Source: Atlantibacter sp032075065 (lineage in GTDB: Bacteria > Pseudomonadota > Gammaproteobacteria > Enterobacterales > Enterobacteriaceae). From it: DNA of 52,204 bases. The stretch is from NCBI RefSeq assembly GCF_032075065.1, contig NZ_DAMAZC010000008.1:1-52204 (forward strand), given 5' to 3'. The translations under genes and the position numbers were made by a program. This document shows, piece by piece, positions 1 through 7,383 of the stretch (positions are counted from its first letter, which is position 1; the number at the start of each line of letters is the position of its first letter). Below the pieces are notes generated by a model, which was not told where the DNA came from, did not search any database, and worked only from the letters and a program-made list of their open reading frames with translations.

Positions 1-35
1 TGGATATGAAACCTGAGTATGTCGGCTAAGGGAGG

Positions 36-55
36 CGGGAGGGTTCGCCCTCCCG
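36..55 (+). other. GC-rich hairpin with TTCG tetraloop
   Basis: Perfect 8-bp inverted repeat (CGGGAGGG / CCCTCCCG) closed by a TTCG loop. It lies between an upstream reading frame ending at 29 and the ATG at 64. No T-tract follows, so it is not a standard intrinsic terminator. It may be an mRNA processing or stability element of the prophage transcript. Confidence 0.5.
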
Positions 56-63
56 ATATCAAG

Positions 64-546
64 ATGAGAAAATTCACGAAAGAGCAGCTGATCGCGCGGC
101 TTGATTGTCACAAAGAAACCGCCACTTCTATCGCACCCACTGTGCGCCACCTTCCGGCCGCATTTGAAATGGCGTTGATTGATATCCACCTGGCCGAAAT
201 CACACTGGCAGCGCTGACGGCGGAGCCTGTTGGATGGATGACAGAAGTGGAAGTTGATGAACTCCATCGCGGGATAGCAGAAGAGGCGTACATCTACCGA
301 AGTGCAGATTCTGCATCAACCCTTCCCCTGTACGCGGCACCACAGCTTCCACAGCCAGTACTTGGGCATATTGCTAACGTTTTTATCGCGGCGATAGAAA
401 AAGAGCAGGAACGACTTCATGGCGAAGACTACTTAATGGACTCGAAAGACTGCATTGATGTGATCCTCGAAGAAATACAGCGGCTGAATGCCTGTAGCGC
501 CGACATGCTCACTGAAGCACAAGGAGATGACCATGCGACTGATTAA
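64..546 (+). CDS. Prophage Ea22/DUF551-type hypothetical protein
   Basis: A 160-residue protein of unknown function. Its centre and C-terminal half have the look of the Ea22/DUF551-type proteins of lambdoid and Rac-like prophages: a 'PVGWMTEVEVDEL' stretch (a query-form-like 'EPVGW' motif) followed some 40 residues later by 'LPLYAAPQ'. No catalytic motif is visible. An in-frame ATG at 19 would add 15 residues; I prefer the ATG at 64 because the residues from there (MRKFTKEQLI) resemble starts of this family, but neither start has a good Shine-Dalgarno, and a GC hairpin lies just upstream of 64. The 3' end overlaps the next gene by 14 nt, as in tightly packed phage operons. Confidence 0.55.
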   Translation: MRKFTKEQLIARLDCHKETATSIAPTVRHLPAAFEMALIDIHLAEITLAALTAEPVGWMTEVEVDELHRGIAEEAYIYRSADSASTLPLYAAPQLPQPVLGHIANVFIAAIEKEQERLHGEDYLMDSKDCIDVILEEIQRLNACSADMLTEAQGDDHATD

Positions 547-772
547 CCGCAGTACACAGTCACCGCTCGCACGCCAGGCCTGCGACATCGCCCTAGCAGC
601 CCATCAGGAGCGATACGGCAACTACGGGCGCAGCAAGATGAAAGAGACGTACACGGTGCGGGTAGAAGGCGTGAAGGTCTGGGTGGAGGTGGTGAACCGT
701 AAGGCGAGCTACGTGGCCACGGCGATGACAGGTATGCGCCGGTTACGTACCTTGCACGGACAAAGCGCCTGA
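533..772 (+). CDS. Small prophage protein in ydaC position
   Basis: A 79-residue basic protein. The ATG at 533 is chosen because AGGAG lies 7 nt upstream; an ATG at 527 would have the Shine-Dalgarno directly against it. The central part (about residues 35-60) is a run of alternating charged and hydrophobic residues (YTVRVEGVKVWVEVV) that suggests beta strands. It sits two genes upstream of the integrase, the place held by ydaC in the E. coli Rac prophage. I do not recognise the family with certainty, and no function can be given. Confidence 0.55.
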   Translation: MRLINRSTQSPLARQACDIALAAHQERYGNYGRSKMKETYTVRVEGVKVWVEVVNRKASYVATAMTGMRRLRTLHGQSA

Positions 773-793
773 TATCGAAATATCAATTTTCTA

Positions 794-823
794 CAACCGA
801 CATCTTTATACTGATGTCGGTTG
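794..823. repeat. 10-bp inverted repeat spanning a -10-like hexamer
   Basis: Perfect arms CAACCGACAT (794-803) and ATGTCGGTTG (814-823) separated by 10 nt. The spacer contains TATACT (807-812), a good -10 hexamer for the excisionase gene starting at 837; I see no convincing -35. No T-tract follows, so an operator is more likely than a terminator. Confidence 0.55.
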
Positions 824-836
824 CCTGGGGTGAAAA

Positions 837-1049
837 ATGGCACAGGTTATTTTTAACGAAGAGTGGGTATTACAGGAGAGGTTGATGGAAAAAACCGGCC
901 TTGATACCCGTCAGATCGAGAAGTATCGCCAGGGTTGTTGGGTGGAAGGGGTACATTTCAAACGCATTTCTCCGTCAGGGGAGAAAACAAAGCGTGGAAT
1001 AACCTGGTATAACTTTCCAAAAATTAATCAGTTTGTTCAGGACTCGTGA
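837..1049 (+). CDS. ydaQ: Excisionase-like protein (YdaQ type)
   Basis: A 70-residue protein resembling E. coli Rac YdaQ (DUF1233 excisionase-like family): an N-terminal 'VIFNEEWVLQ' segment, a helix-turn-helix-sized central region (about residues 20-45, with 'TGLDTRQIEKYRQGCWVEGVHF') and a 'YNFPKINQF' tail. Such proteins bind near the phage attachment arms and tilt the integrase reaction towards excision. The stop codon overlaps the integrase start (TGATG), so the two are translationally coupled. A 10-bp palindrome lies just upstream. Function is inferred from family and position. Confidence 0.7.
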   Translation: MAQVIFNEEWVLQERLMEKTGLDTRQIEKYRQGCWVEGVHFKRISPSGEKTKRGITWYNFPKINQFVQDS

Positions 1050-2284
1050 TGTCACTGCCTACCGGAGTAGAAGTACGTAATAACAGCATTTGCATCTGGT
1101 TCATTTATTGTGGTGTGCGCTGTCGTGAGGTCTTGAAAGGCTGGGCGCATACAAATTCCAATATAAAAAAAGCAGGTAATCTGCGTGCACTAATCGTGAG
1201 TGAGATTAATCTTGGTGAGTTTGACTACAAACGTCGTTTTCCCGGCTCAAAACGCGCTGAAAAATTTAACTCAACACGCAATGTGGTCGGCTATAAAGAA
1301 TTATCGGACGTTTGGTTCGAAGCTCGTCAGGCGGAACTAACAGCGAACACCTTAAGAAAAACGGCATCCCAGCTTAGAACGTTACTTTCAATCGTTGGGC
1401 AGGAAACACCAATCAACCAAATCAGCCATAGCGATATTTTGAGTTATCGCAATGAGTTGCTCTATGGTGAAACGAAATACGATGTCGAAAAAAGAGCCAA
1501 TAAAAGAGGCAGAAGCGTCAGAACGGTAGACAACTACACCTCGTTACTGTGTTCGTTGTTGCGGTTCGCTTACCGAAGCGGGTTCATAACCAGTAAACCT
1601 TTTGATGACATTAAAAAGCTACAAAAAAGTCGCGCCAAGCCTGACCCGTTAATGCGTCAGGAATTTGAAAACCTGCTCAGTACACTAAAAGGTCAAAAAC
1701 GAAATTTATGGCAATTCGCTATTTATTCGGGGTTACGGCATGGCGAAATCGCAGCTCTTGCATGGGAAGATATCGACCTTGAAGCGGGATCAGTACGGGT
1801 ACGACGCAACCTGACCTCACTGGGTACATTTGGTCCACCAAAAACAAGGGCTGGAATAAGAACGATCAGTCTTTTAGCGCCGGCACTAGATGCTTTGAGA
1901 GAGCAGGCAAAACTCACTGCTGCACATCCTAGAACTGAGATAACGTTTCATCACAGAGAATTCCGTCGCACTGAAAAACAGCTTTTGCATTTCGTGTTTA
2001 AGCCCCGGGTTAAATTAGGTGAGCAAAAACCACATTACGGACTTTCCTCGTTGGGCGATCTTTGGAACTCTGCAGTAAAACGTGCTGGCATTCGGCGTCG
2101 CAATCCGTACCATACACGCCACACTTATGCGTGTTGGTTACTTTCTGCTGGAGCAAATCCATCGTTTATTGCTAGCCAGATGGGCCATGAGAACGCGCAA
2201 ATGGTTTATGAGATTTATGGTGCATGGATTGATGACATGAACGGCGAGCAAATCAGCATGCTAAACGCAAAGCTGAAAATTTAG
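1049..2284 (+). CDS. intR: Rac-like prophage tyrosine integrase
   Basis: A 411-residue phage integrase, the same length as E. coli Rac IntR. From the chosen ATG, an N-terminal arm-binding domain is followed by a SAM-like core-binding domain (about 80-190) and the catalytic domain. Visible catalytic residues are Arg230 (SGLRHGE), Lys265 (PPKTRAG), Arg357 (HTRHT), His380 (MGHE) and nucleophile Tyr390 (IYGAW). The position three residues before Arg357 is Tyr rather than His, which is common in this subfamily. The ATG at 1049 is preferred over the in-frame GTG at 1046 because AGGA lies 7 nt upstream. The gene ends 47 nt before ttcA, consistent with integration into ttcA. Composition is more AT-rich than the chromosomal genes. 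Confidence 0.9.
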   Translation: MSLPTGVEVRNNSICIWFIYCGVRCREVLKGWAHTNSNIKKAGNLRALIVSEINLGEFDYKRRFPGSKRAEKFNSTRNVVGYKELSDVWFEARQAELTANTLRKTASQLRTLLSIVGQETPINQISHSDILSYRNELLYGETKYDVEKRANKRGRSVRTVDNYTSLLCSLLRFAYRSGFITSKPFDDIKKLQKSRAKPDPLMRQEFENLLSTLKGQKRNLWQFAIYSGLRHGEIAALAWEDIDLEAGSVRVRRNLTSLGTFGPPKTRAGIRTISLLAPALDALREQAKLTAAHPRTEITFHHREFRRTEKQLLHFVFKPRVKLGEQKPHYGLSSLGDLWNSAVKRAGIRRRNPYHTRHTYACWLLSAGANPSFIASQMGHENAQMVYEIYGAWIDDMNGEQISMLNAKLKI

Positions 2285-2331
2285 CGCTTATGCCCCTCTG
2301 ATGCCCTTTTGTGATTTTGGATGTAGAAATA

Positions 2332-3267
2332 ATGAATGAAATACAAGAAGTTACAAAGAAACAACAATACAATTTGAACAAACTCCAGAAGCGCCTGCGC
2401 CGCAACGTCGGCGAAGCCATTGCCGATTTCAATATGATCGAAGACGGCGCCCGGATCATGGTTTGCCTGTCCGGCGGCAAAGACAGCTACACCATGCTGG
2501 AGATTTTGCGCAATCTGCAACAAAGCGCGCCGATTAGCTTTAGCCTGGTGGCGGTTAACCTTGACCAAAAACAGCCGGGTTTTCCTGAGCATGTGCTGCC
2601 GGAATATCTGAAAAGCATCGGCGTTGAGTACAAAATAGTCGAAGAAAATACCTACGGGATCGTTAAAGATAAAATTCCGGAAGGCAAAACCACCTGCTCG
2701 CTCTGCTCCCGTCTGCGCCGCGGTATTTTGTACCGCACCGCCACGGAACTGGGCGCTACAAAAATCGCCCTCGGCCATCACCGTGACGACATCCTGCAAA
2801 CCCTGTTCCTGAATATGTTCTACGGCGGGAAGATGAAAGGCATGCCGCCGAAGCTGATGAGCGATGACGGCAAACATATCGTGATCCGTCCGCTGGCTTA
2901 CTGCCGCGAAAAAGATATCGAGCGCTTTGCCGAAGCGAAAGCGTATCCGATTATTCCGTGCAATCTGTGCGGATCGCAACCTAACCTTCAGCGCCAGGTG
3001 ATTGCCGATATGCTGCGCGACTGGGATAAACGCTATCCGGGGCGCATTGAGACCATGTTCAGCGCCATGCAAAACGTGGTGCCGTCGCATCTCAGCGATA
3101 TCAACCTTTTCGATTTTAAAGCCATCACCCACGGCAGCGACGTGGTGGACGGCGGCGATCTGGCATTTGATCGCGATGAGATTCCGATGCAGCCGGTGGG
3201 CTGGCAACCGGAAGAGGATGAACAACTGGATATCAGTAACCGACTGGATATCGTCGAAGTGAAATAA
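2332..3267 (+). CDS. ttcA: tRNA 2-thiocytidine biosynthesis protein TtcA
   Basis: A 311-residue PP-loop ATPase that thiolates cytidine 32 of certain tRNAs using an Fe-S cluster. The PP-loop SGGKDS is at 47-52 and a CxxC pair at Cys122/Cys125 (TCSLCSR), with a further Cys in CNLCGSQ; all match E. coli TtcA. The ATG at 2332 gives the E. coli length; an upstream in-frame start at 2311 adds only seven residues and lies close to the integrase stop. The first codons include the predicted prophage attachment core (2356-2381), so the 5' end of this copy was probably supplied by the prophage side on integration and the frame was kept. Confidence 0.97.
   Translation: MNEIQEVTKKQQYNLNKLQKRLRRNVGEAIADFNMIEDGARIMVCLSGGKDSYTMLEILRNLQQSAPISFSLVAVNLDQKQPGFPEHVLPEYLKSIGVEYKIVEENTYGIVKDKIPEGKTTCSLCSRLRRGILYRTATELGATKIALGHHRDDILQTLFLNMFYGGKMKGMPPKLMSDDGKHIVIRPLAYCREKDIERFAEAKAYPIIPCNLCGSQPNLQRQVIADMLRDWDKRYPGRIETMFSAMQNVVPSHLSDINLFDFKAITHGSDVVDGGDLAFDRDEIPMQPVGWQPEEDEQLDISNRLDIVEVK
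2356..2381. other. Predicted prophage attachment core within ttcA
   Basis: This 26-bp stretch inside the ttcA 5' coding region differs at three positions from the 26-bp Rac prophage core as I recall it from E. coli K-12. It lies 72 nt past the integrase stop codon, where the attachment site should be. The second copy would be left of the window, at the other prophage end. The recalled core could be imperfect, so the exact limits are uncertain. Confidence 0.5.
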
Positions 3268-3273
3268 GCAAAT

Positions 3274-3300
3274 CGCCCTCTGTTACGAGGGCGTTTTTTT
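3274..3300 (+). terminator. ttcA intrinsic terminator
   Basis: Stem CGCCCTC (3274-3280) and GAGGGCG (3287-3293) followed by seven T residues (3294-3300), directly after the ttcA stop. The T-run abuts the stop codon of the minus-strand proline-rich gene. Confidence 0.9.
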
Positions 3301-3430
3301 AGCGCTGCGGCGGCGCGGCCAGGATTGGTCCAGGATCGGGCGTGGGTTCAGGGATGGGCTGAGGCCGTGGGATCGGGTCCGGGACCGGAACGGGATCGGT
3401 GGGAACCGGGTCGCTCATGGTGTTGATCAT
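3299..3430 (-). CDS. Proline-rich microprotein, unknown function
   Basis: A 43-residue reading frame too short for usual gene finders. From residue 8 to 35 nearly every second residue is proline (DPVP..DPVPVPDPIPRPQPIP..), giving about 16 prolines in all, much like the X-Pro spacer of TonB but without membrane or partner domains. The start is supported by a strong GGAGG 5 nt upstream of the ATG at 3430; a second ATG at 3433 is immediately adjacent. It lies 56 nt beyond the FnrS terminator on the same strand, where dbpA stands in E. coli. No promoter of its own is obvious, so read-through from fnrS is possible. I do not recognise the family. Confidence 0.55.
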   Translation of the reverse strand: MINTMSDPVPTDPVPVPDPIPRPQPIPEPTPDPGPILAAPPQR

Positions 3431-3486
3431 CATTACCTCCGGAAGTGGCTGTACCCCTTAAGCGTAGATGCCCCTTTGCGGCTGGC

Positions 3487-3610
3487 AAAAAAAAAGCCGA
3501 CTGATTAGAGTCGGCGTCGTACGAATTAAATTGTGCTATGCAGTAATTCAAAAAAGGAAGTAAGACAATATGGAGCGCAACGCCCATCGCTTGACGTTGC
3601 ATTCACCTGC
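3487..3610 (-). ncRNA. fnrS: FnrS small regulatory RNA
   Basis: Hfq-dependent anaerobically induced sRNA of about 122 nt. The minus-strand sequence from 3610 matches E. coli FnrS as I know it almost throughout: the 5' GCAGGUGAAUGCAACG segment, the central 'CUUACUUCCUUUUUUG' region and the terminal hairpin GCCGACT..AGTCGGC followed by nine T residues (3487-3495). Known FnrS represses mRNAs for aerobic functions (sodB, maeA, gpmA and others) by base pairing. It sits next to zntB as in E. coli. The terminator loop differs slightly from E. coli. Confidence 0.95.
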
Positions 3611-3645
3611 AAGAGAGAGTTTGCCCGCAGTAGCCGCTTTTTTTA

Positions 3646-3659
3646 TTGACTTCGCTCAA
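3646..3659 (-). promoter_or_regulatory. FNR box of fnrS
   Basis: TTGAC-TTCG-CTCAA, a near match to TTGAT-N4-ATCAA. Its centre is about 42 bp upstream of the predicted FnrS 5' end (3610), the class II activator position, so FNR should activate fnrS without oxygen. Confidence 0.85.
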
Positions 3660-3705
3660 TAAGAAACGCTTTAAAAAGTTCCAATATTGTTAAAAATGTG
3701 AATTT

Positions 3706-4689
3706 TTACAGCCATTTACTGCGATGCAACCACCAGGTAACACCGCCAATCAGCACCACTAACATCAGGCAAAACAGGCTAAAACCTAACCGCCACTCGC
3801 CGCCGGGAATGCCGCCCAGGTTAACGCCGAACAGACCGGTTAAAAAGGTGCTGGGTAAAAACACCATTGCCATCAGCGACATGGTATAGGTGCGGCGCGC
3901 CAGCGATTCCTGCATTACCTGGGCGATTTCATCGGCCATGATGGCGGTACGCGAAATACAGGCGTCAATTTCATCCAGCCCGCGCCCCAGCCGATCGGCG
4001 ATGTCCTGCATTCTGCGGCGATGATCGTCGGTCATCCACGGCAAACGTTCGCTGGCCAGCCGCGCATACACATCGCGCTGCGGCGCCATATAGCGGCGCA
4101 TCACAATCAGCTGTTTGCGTAATAGCGCCAGAAAACCGCGCGGCGGGATCTGCTGATCCAGCAGATTGTCTTCCAGATCGATAATCTTATCGTGTAGCTC
4201 TTCAATAAATTCGCTGGCGTGATCGGTTAGCGCGTCGCAGACGTCCACCAGCCAACTGCCGCCGTCCGTCGGGCCGGTGCCATCGTTAAGATCCTGAACC
4301 ACATCGTCCAGCGCCAGCACTTTACGCTGCCGGGTGGAAACAATCAGCCGCTCGTCCATATACAGGCGCATCGCCACCAGTTGATCCGGGCGCTCGTCTG
4401 TGCTGCCGTTAATACAGCGCAGCGTGATCAGCGTCCCGTCGCCCATGCGGGTCACGCGCGGGCGGGTGCTTTCCCCTGCCAGGGCATCGCGCACGGTATT
4501 CGGCAACAGCGGCGTGGTCGCCAGCCATTGCGCGCTTTCGGAATGGGTATAGTTGAGATGCAGCCAACAAGGATGCTCTTTATCAATGGTGTCGTCGTTA
4601 TCCAGCGGTTTGACCCCGCCCTTTCCATCCAGTATCCATGCGAATACCGCATCCGGCACATTCAGTTCCGATCCCTTTATCGCCTGCAC
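3706..4689 (-). CDS. zntB: Zinc transporter ZntB (CorA family)
   Basis: A 327-residue inner-membrane Zn2+ transporter of the CorA superfamily, same length as E. coli ZntB and similar throughout. A large soluble N-terminal domain is followed by a long helix and two C-terminal membrane segments (about 268-287 and 303-320), with the family GVN signature at 288-290 (LFGVNLGG). The start is GTG at 4689, with GGAGG in good position upstream. The gene lies downstream of, and on the same strand as, a 10-bp palindrome (4772-4800) in the divergent region shared with the diguanylate cyclase gene. Confidence 0.96.
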   Translation of the reverse strand: MQAIKGSELNVPDAVFAWILDGKGGVKPLDNDDTIDKEHPCWLHLNYTHSESAQWLATTPLLPNTVRDALAGESTRPRVTRMGDGTLITLRCINGSTDERPDQLVAMRLYMDERLIVSTRQRKVLALDDVVQDLNDGTGPTDGGSWLVDVCDALTDHASEFIEELHDKIIDLEDNLLDQQIPPRGFLALLRKQLIVMRRYMAPQRDVYARLASERLPWMTDDHRRRMQDIADRLGRGLDEIDACISRTAIMADEIAQVMQESLARRTYTMSLMAMVFLPSTFLTGLFGVNLGGIPGGEWRLGFSLFCLMLVVLIGGVTWWLHRSKWL

Positions 4690-4771
4690 GTAAGCCTCCT
4701 GAGTTGACCGGGCAATGGTGTCAGTCTAGCTTTCTGCCTCAGGCTGGCAAGAGGGTTCCCGGTGTTGTCAT

Positions 4772-4800
4772 ACCGTTTGCTCATAACGAAAGCAAACGGT
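4772..4800. repeat. 10-bp palindrome between zntB and the diguanylate cyclase gene
   Basis: Perfect arms ACCGTTTGCT (4772-4781) and AGCAAACGGT (4791-4800), 9-nt spacer. Neither side has a T-tract. It lies 83 bp before zntB and 73 bp before the cyclase, so it may be an operator for one or both. Confidence 0.5.
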
Positions 4801-4872
4801 TAACATATGGAATAAAAATCGCCTAATCCAATGAAACTAATTCTTTTGTTTTCTTTTTACCAGGAGCTTTGA

Positions 4873-6023
<1,151 letters not shown>

Positions 6024-6027
<4 letters not shown>

Positions 6028-6290
6028 CGCAGTTGGCTGTCTTTGGAACCACGGCGGTTGTAGCCGGAGAAGCGTTGCTTATCCGCATCTGCCTTTTGCT
6101 GGCAACTGATGCAAAGCCGAACGCCGGGTACCGCTTTTTGGCGGGCTTCAGGGATCGGCTCGCCGCACTCTTCGCAGTGCGTCAGGCTTTCACCCGAGTT
6201 TAAATCCTGGCGCGCGCGCGAAATCGCATCTTCAATGGTACTGTCTATCTGTTGTTGAACTGCATCATCATTAGCCCAACCCGATGCCAT
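6024..6290 (-). CDS. ybiI: DksA/TraR-type zinc finger protein YbiI
   Basis: An 88-residue protein, same length as E. coli YbiI and nearly identical at both ends (MASGWANDDAV..., ...GYNRRGSKDSQLR). It carries the C4 zinc finger of the DksA/TraR family (CEECGEPIP...LCISCQ) but lacks the long coiled coil that DksA inserts into the RNA polymerase secondary channel. Its cellular role is not established. The ATG at 6290 has GAGGAGG 5 nt upstream. In E. coli ybiI lies at a distant place near fiu/ybiX; here it follows, 23 nt downstream, a small membrane-peptide gene, so the two probably form an operon. Confidence 0.93.
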
Positions 6291-6313
6291 CACCGCCTCC
6301 TCAAGCGTTACGC

Positions 6314-6409
6314 TTAATAGTCGTTTTTACAGTCGTCGGCTGCCGATAAAAACACCCACACGGCAGCCATGAAAACCAGTAATGCAATGACCGCGACGAT
6401 CCACCACAT
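6314..6409 (-). CDS. Small single-pass membrane protein, 31 residues
   Basis: A reading frame too short for normal calling: MWW, a hydrophobic stretch (about residues 4-22, IVAVIALLVFMAAVWVFL) and a short polar tail (AADDCKNDY). This is the usual layout of enterobacterial small membrane proteins that modulate larger membrane complexes. Support comes from a GGA 8 nt before the ATG, an upstream TATACT at 6442-6447 placed for a short leader, and the closely following ybiI gene. I do not recognise a named family; the N-terminal MW recalls CydX/AppX, but the rest does not match them. Confidence 0.6.
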   Translation of the reverse strand: MWWIVAVIALLVFMAAVWVFLSAADDCKNDY

Positions 6410-6441
6410 GTCGATTTTCCATTCCGCCTCTCAGACCAGTA

Positions 6442-6447
6442 AGTATA
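6442..6447 (-). promoter_or_regulatory. Possible -10 element of the small membrane protein/ybiI unit
   Basis: TATACT on the minus strand, about 33 nt before the ATG at 6409. The -35 region is poor, so confidence is limited. Confidence 0.35.
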
Positions 6448-6559
6448 TCGGGTTTCCGGAATTTGCCTTTAAGCATGGGCTGAATGTATTAGCGCATGTC
6501 ATCCGCCAGTCTAATTCGCTGGCAAAGCGCCCTTTACCTTACCGCCCCTCGCGCTGAAT

Positions 6560-6587
6560 AAAAAAAGGCCGCTCTACGCGAGCGGCC
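6560..6587 (-). terminator. zinT intrinsic terminator
   Basis: On the minus strand, stem GGCCGCTC / GAGCGGCC with a 5-nt loop followed by a run of T, starting about 20 nt after the zinT stop codon. Confidence 0.88.
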
Positions 6588-6608
6588 CGTCCCTGGTGTT
6601 GGCAACAA

Positions 6609-7256
6609 TCAGTGATGCAACATCTCATCCACCACCTGCTCTTTGGTGAGCTGATACTGGTAATATGTCGGCCAGTTATCCATCTCTTCAAGCAGCGCTT
6701 GCTGGGAGGTGTTACCCATAAAGATGTGGTAATGCGTGGACTTACGCGGCGCGATGATGTGATCGCTGAACTGAACGAATTTCGGCGCCTGGCTGCTGGC
6801 GTCCTTACACTCAAACAGATAGCGCACGCCCTTCTTGCCGGATTTATAGGTCAGGATCTTATGTCCGGCGTAATCGTATTTACAGGCGTTCACTTTGTCG
6901 CCGACGTGGAATTCCATCACGCCGTTTTCGATGCCGATCGTCTCCACATCGGTGACATACCCTTTACGGTAATACTCCTTGATCTCCTCAGCGGTTTTGG
7001 TCTTGTCCTTCTCGGCTTTCTTTTTGAATACCGGGTCCAGATCGCCACTCTGTAAATACGGGTAAACCGACTGCCAGACGCCGTCCCAGTCGGACAGGTT
7101 ACGGTCTTTTACGTCTTTATTATCAAACACGCCCTCGGCGGCTTTCTGCTCCATCTCAGACAGCGGCTTGCCGTGTGAATGCCCATGCGCCAGCGCATAC
7201 CCGCTCATAAAAAGCGCACCCAGCGCCACTGCGACTTTAGAAAATTGACCAGCCAA
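6609..7256 (-). CDS. zinT: Periplasmic zinc-binding protein ZinT
   Basis: A 215-residue periplasmic metal-binding protein (YodA/ZinT family), which helps ZnuABC supply zinc under limitation. A signal peptide spans residues 1-23 (cleavage after ALA); the mature protein starts with a His-rich loop HGHSHGK (24-30), followed by the lipocalin-like ZinT domain with the conserved C-terminal 'STHYHIFMG' metal-ligand motif. The length matches E. coli ZinT. A Zur-type operator lies just upstream (7284-7300) and a strong terminator downstream, so it is a single-gene unit repressed when zinc is plentiful. Confidence 0.96.
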   Translation of the reverse strand: MAGQFSKVAVALGALFMSGYALAHGHSHGKPLSEMEQKAAEGVFDNKDVKDRNLSDWDGVWQSVYPYLQSGDLDPVFKKKAEKDKTKTAEEIKEYYRKGYVTDVETIGIENGVMEFHVGDKVNACKYDYAGHKILTYKSGKKGVRYLFECKDASSQAPKFVQFSDHIIAPRKSTHYHIFMGNTSQQALLEEMDNWPTYYQYQLTKEQVVDEMLHH

Positions 7257-7283
7257 AATACGTCCCTCTTACATTCCCAGAAA

Positions 7284-7300
7284 AAGTTATAATATAACAT
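7284..7300. promoter_or_regulatory. Zur operator of zinT
   Basis: The palindrome GTTATAATATAAC (7286-7298), extended to 7284-7300, fits the enterobacterial Zur consensus (ATGTTATANTATAACAT) with one deviation in the left arm. Its place, 28 bp before the zinT start codon, suits repression by zinc-loaded Zur. Confidence 0.88.
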
Positions 7301-7317
7301 AACATGTTTTTGGATGA

Positions 7318-7352
7318 TGAAAAGAGCCGGGCGCGAGTTTTTCGCGCCGGCA
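7318..7352 (-). terminator. mppA intrinsic terminator
   Basis: On the minus strand, stem GCCGGCGCGA / TCGCGC-C-CGGC (one bulge) followed by TCTTTTC, about 30 nt beyond the mppA stop. Confidence 0.7.
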
Positions 7353-7383
7353 CGGAATGAGAGGAGTAAAAAAAGAGAGAAAA

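Noticed and set aside
1..29. End of an upstream prophage reading frame (…MKPEYVG stop)
   Set aside because: A frame ending at 29 fits a cut-off phage gene, but nine codons are too few to support a call.
3348..3602. 84-codon minus-strand open frame over fnrS and the proline-rich gene
   Set aside because: It runs through the FnrS RNA and its terminator and has no family features; it is a shadow.
4638..4826. 62-codon plus-strand frame across the zntB start region
   Set aside because: It lies antisense to zntB and over the divergent promoter region; no coding evidence.
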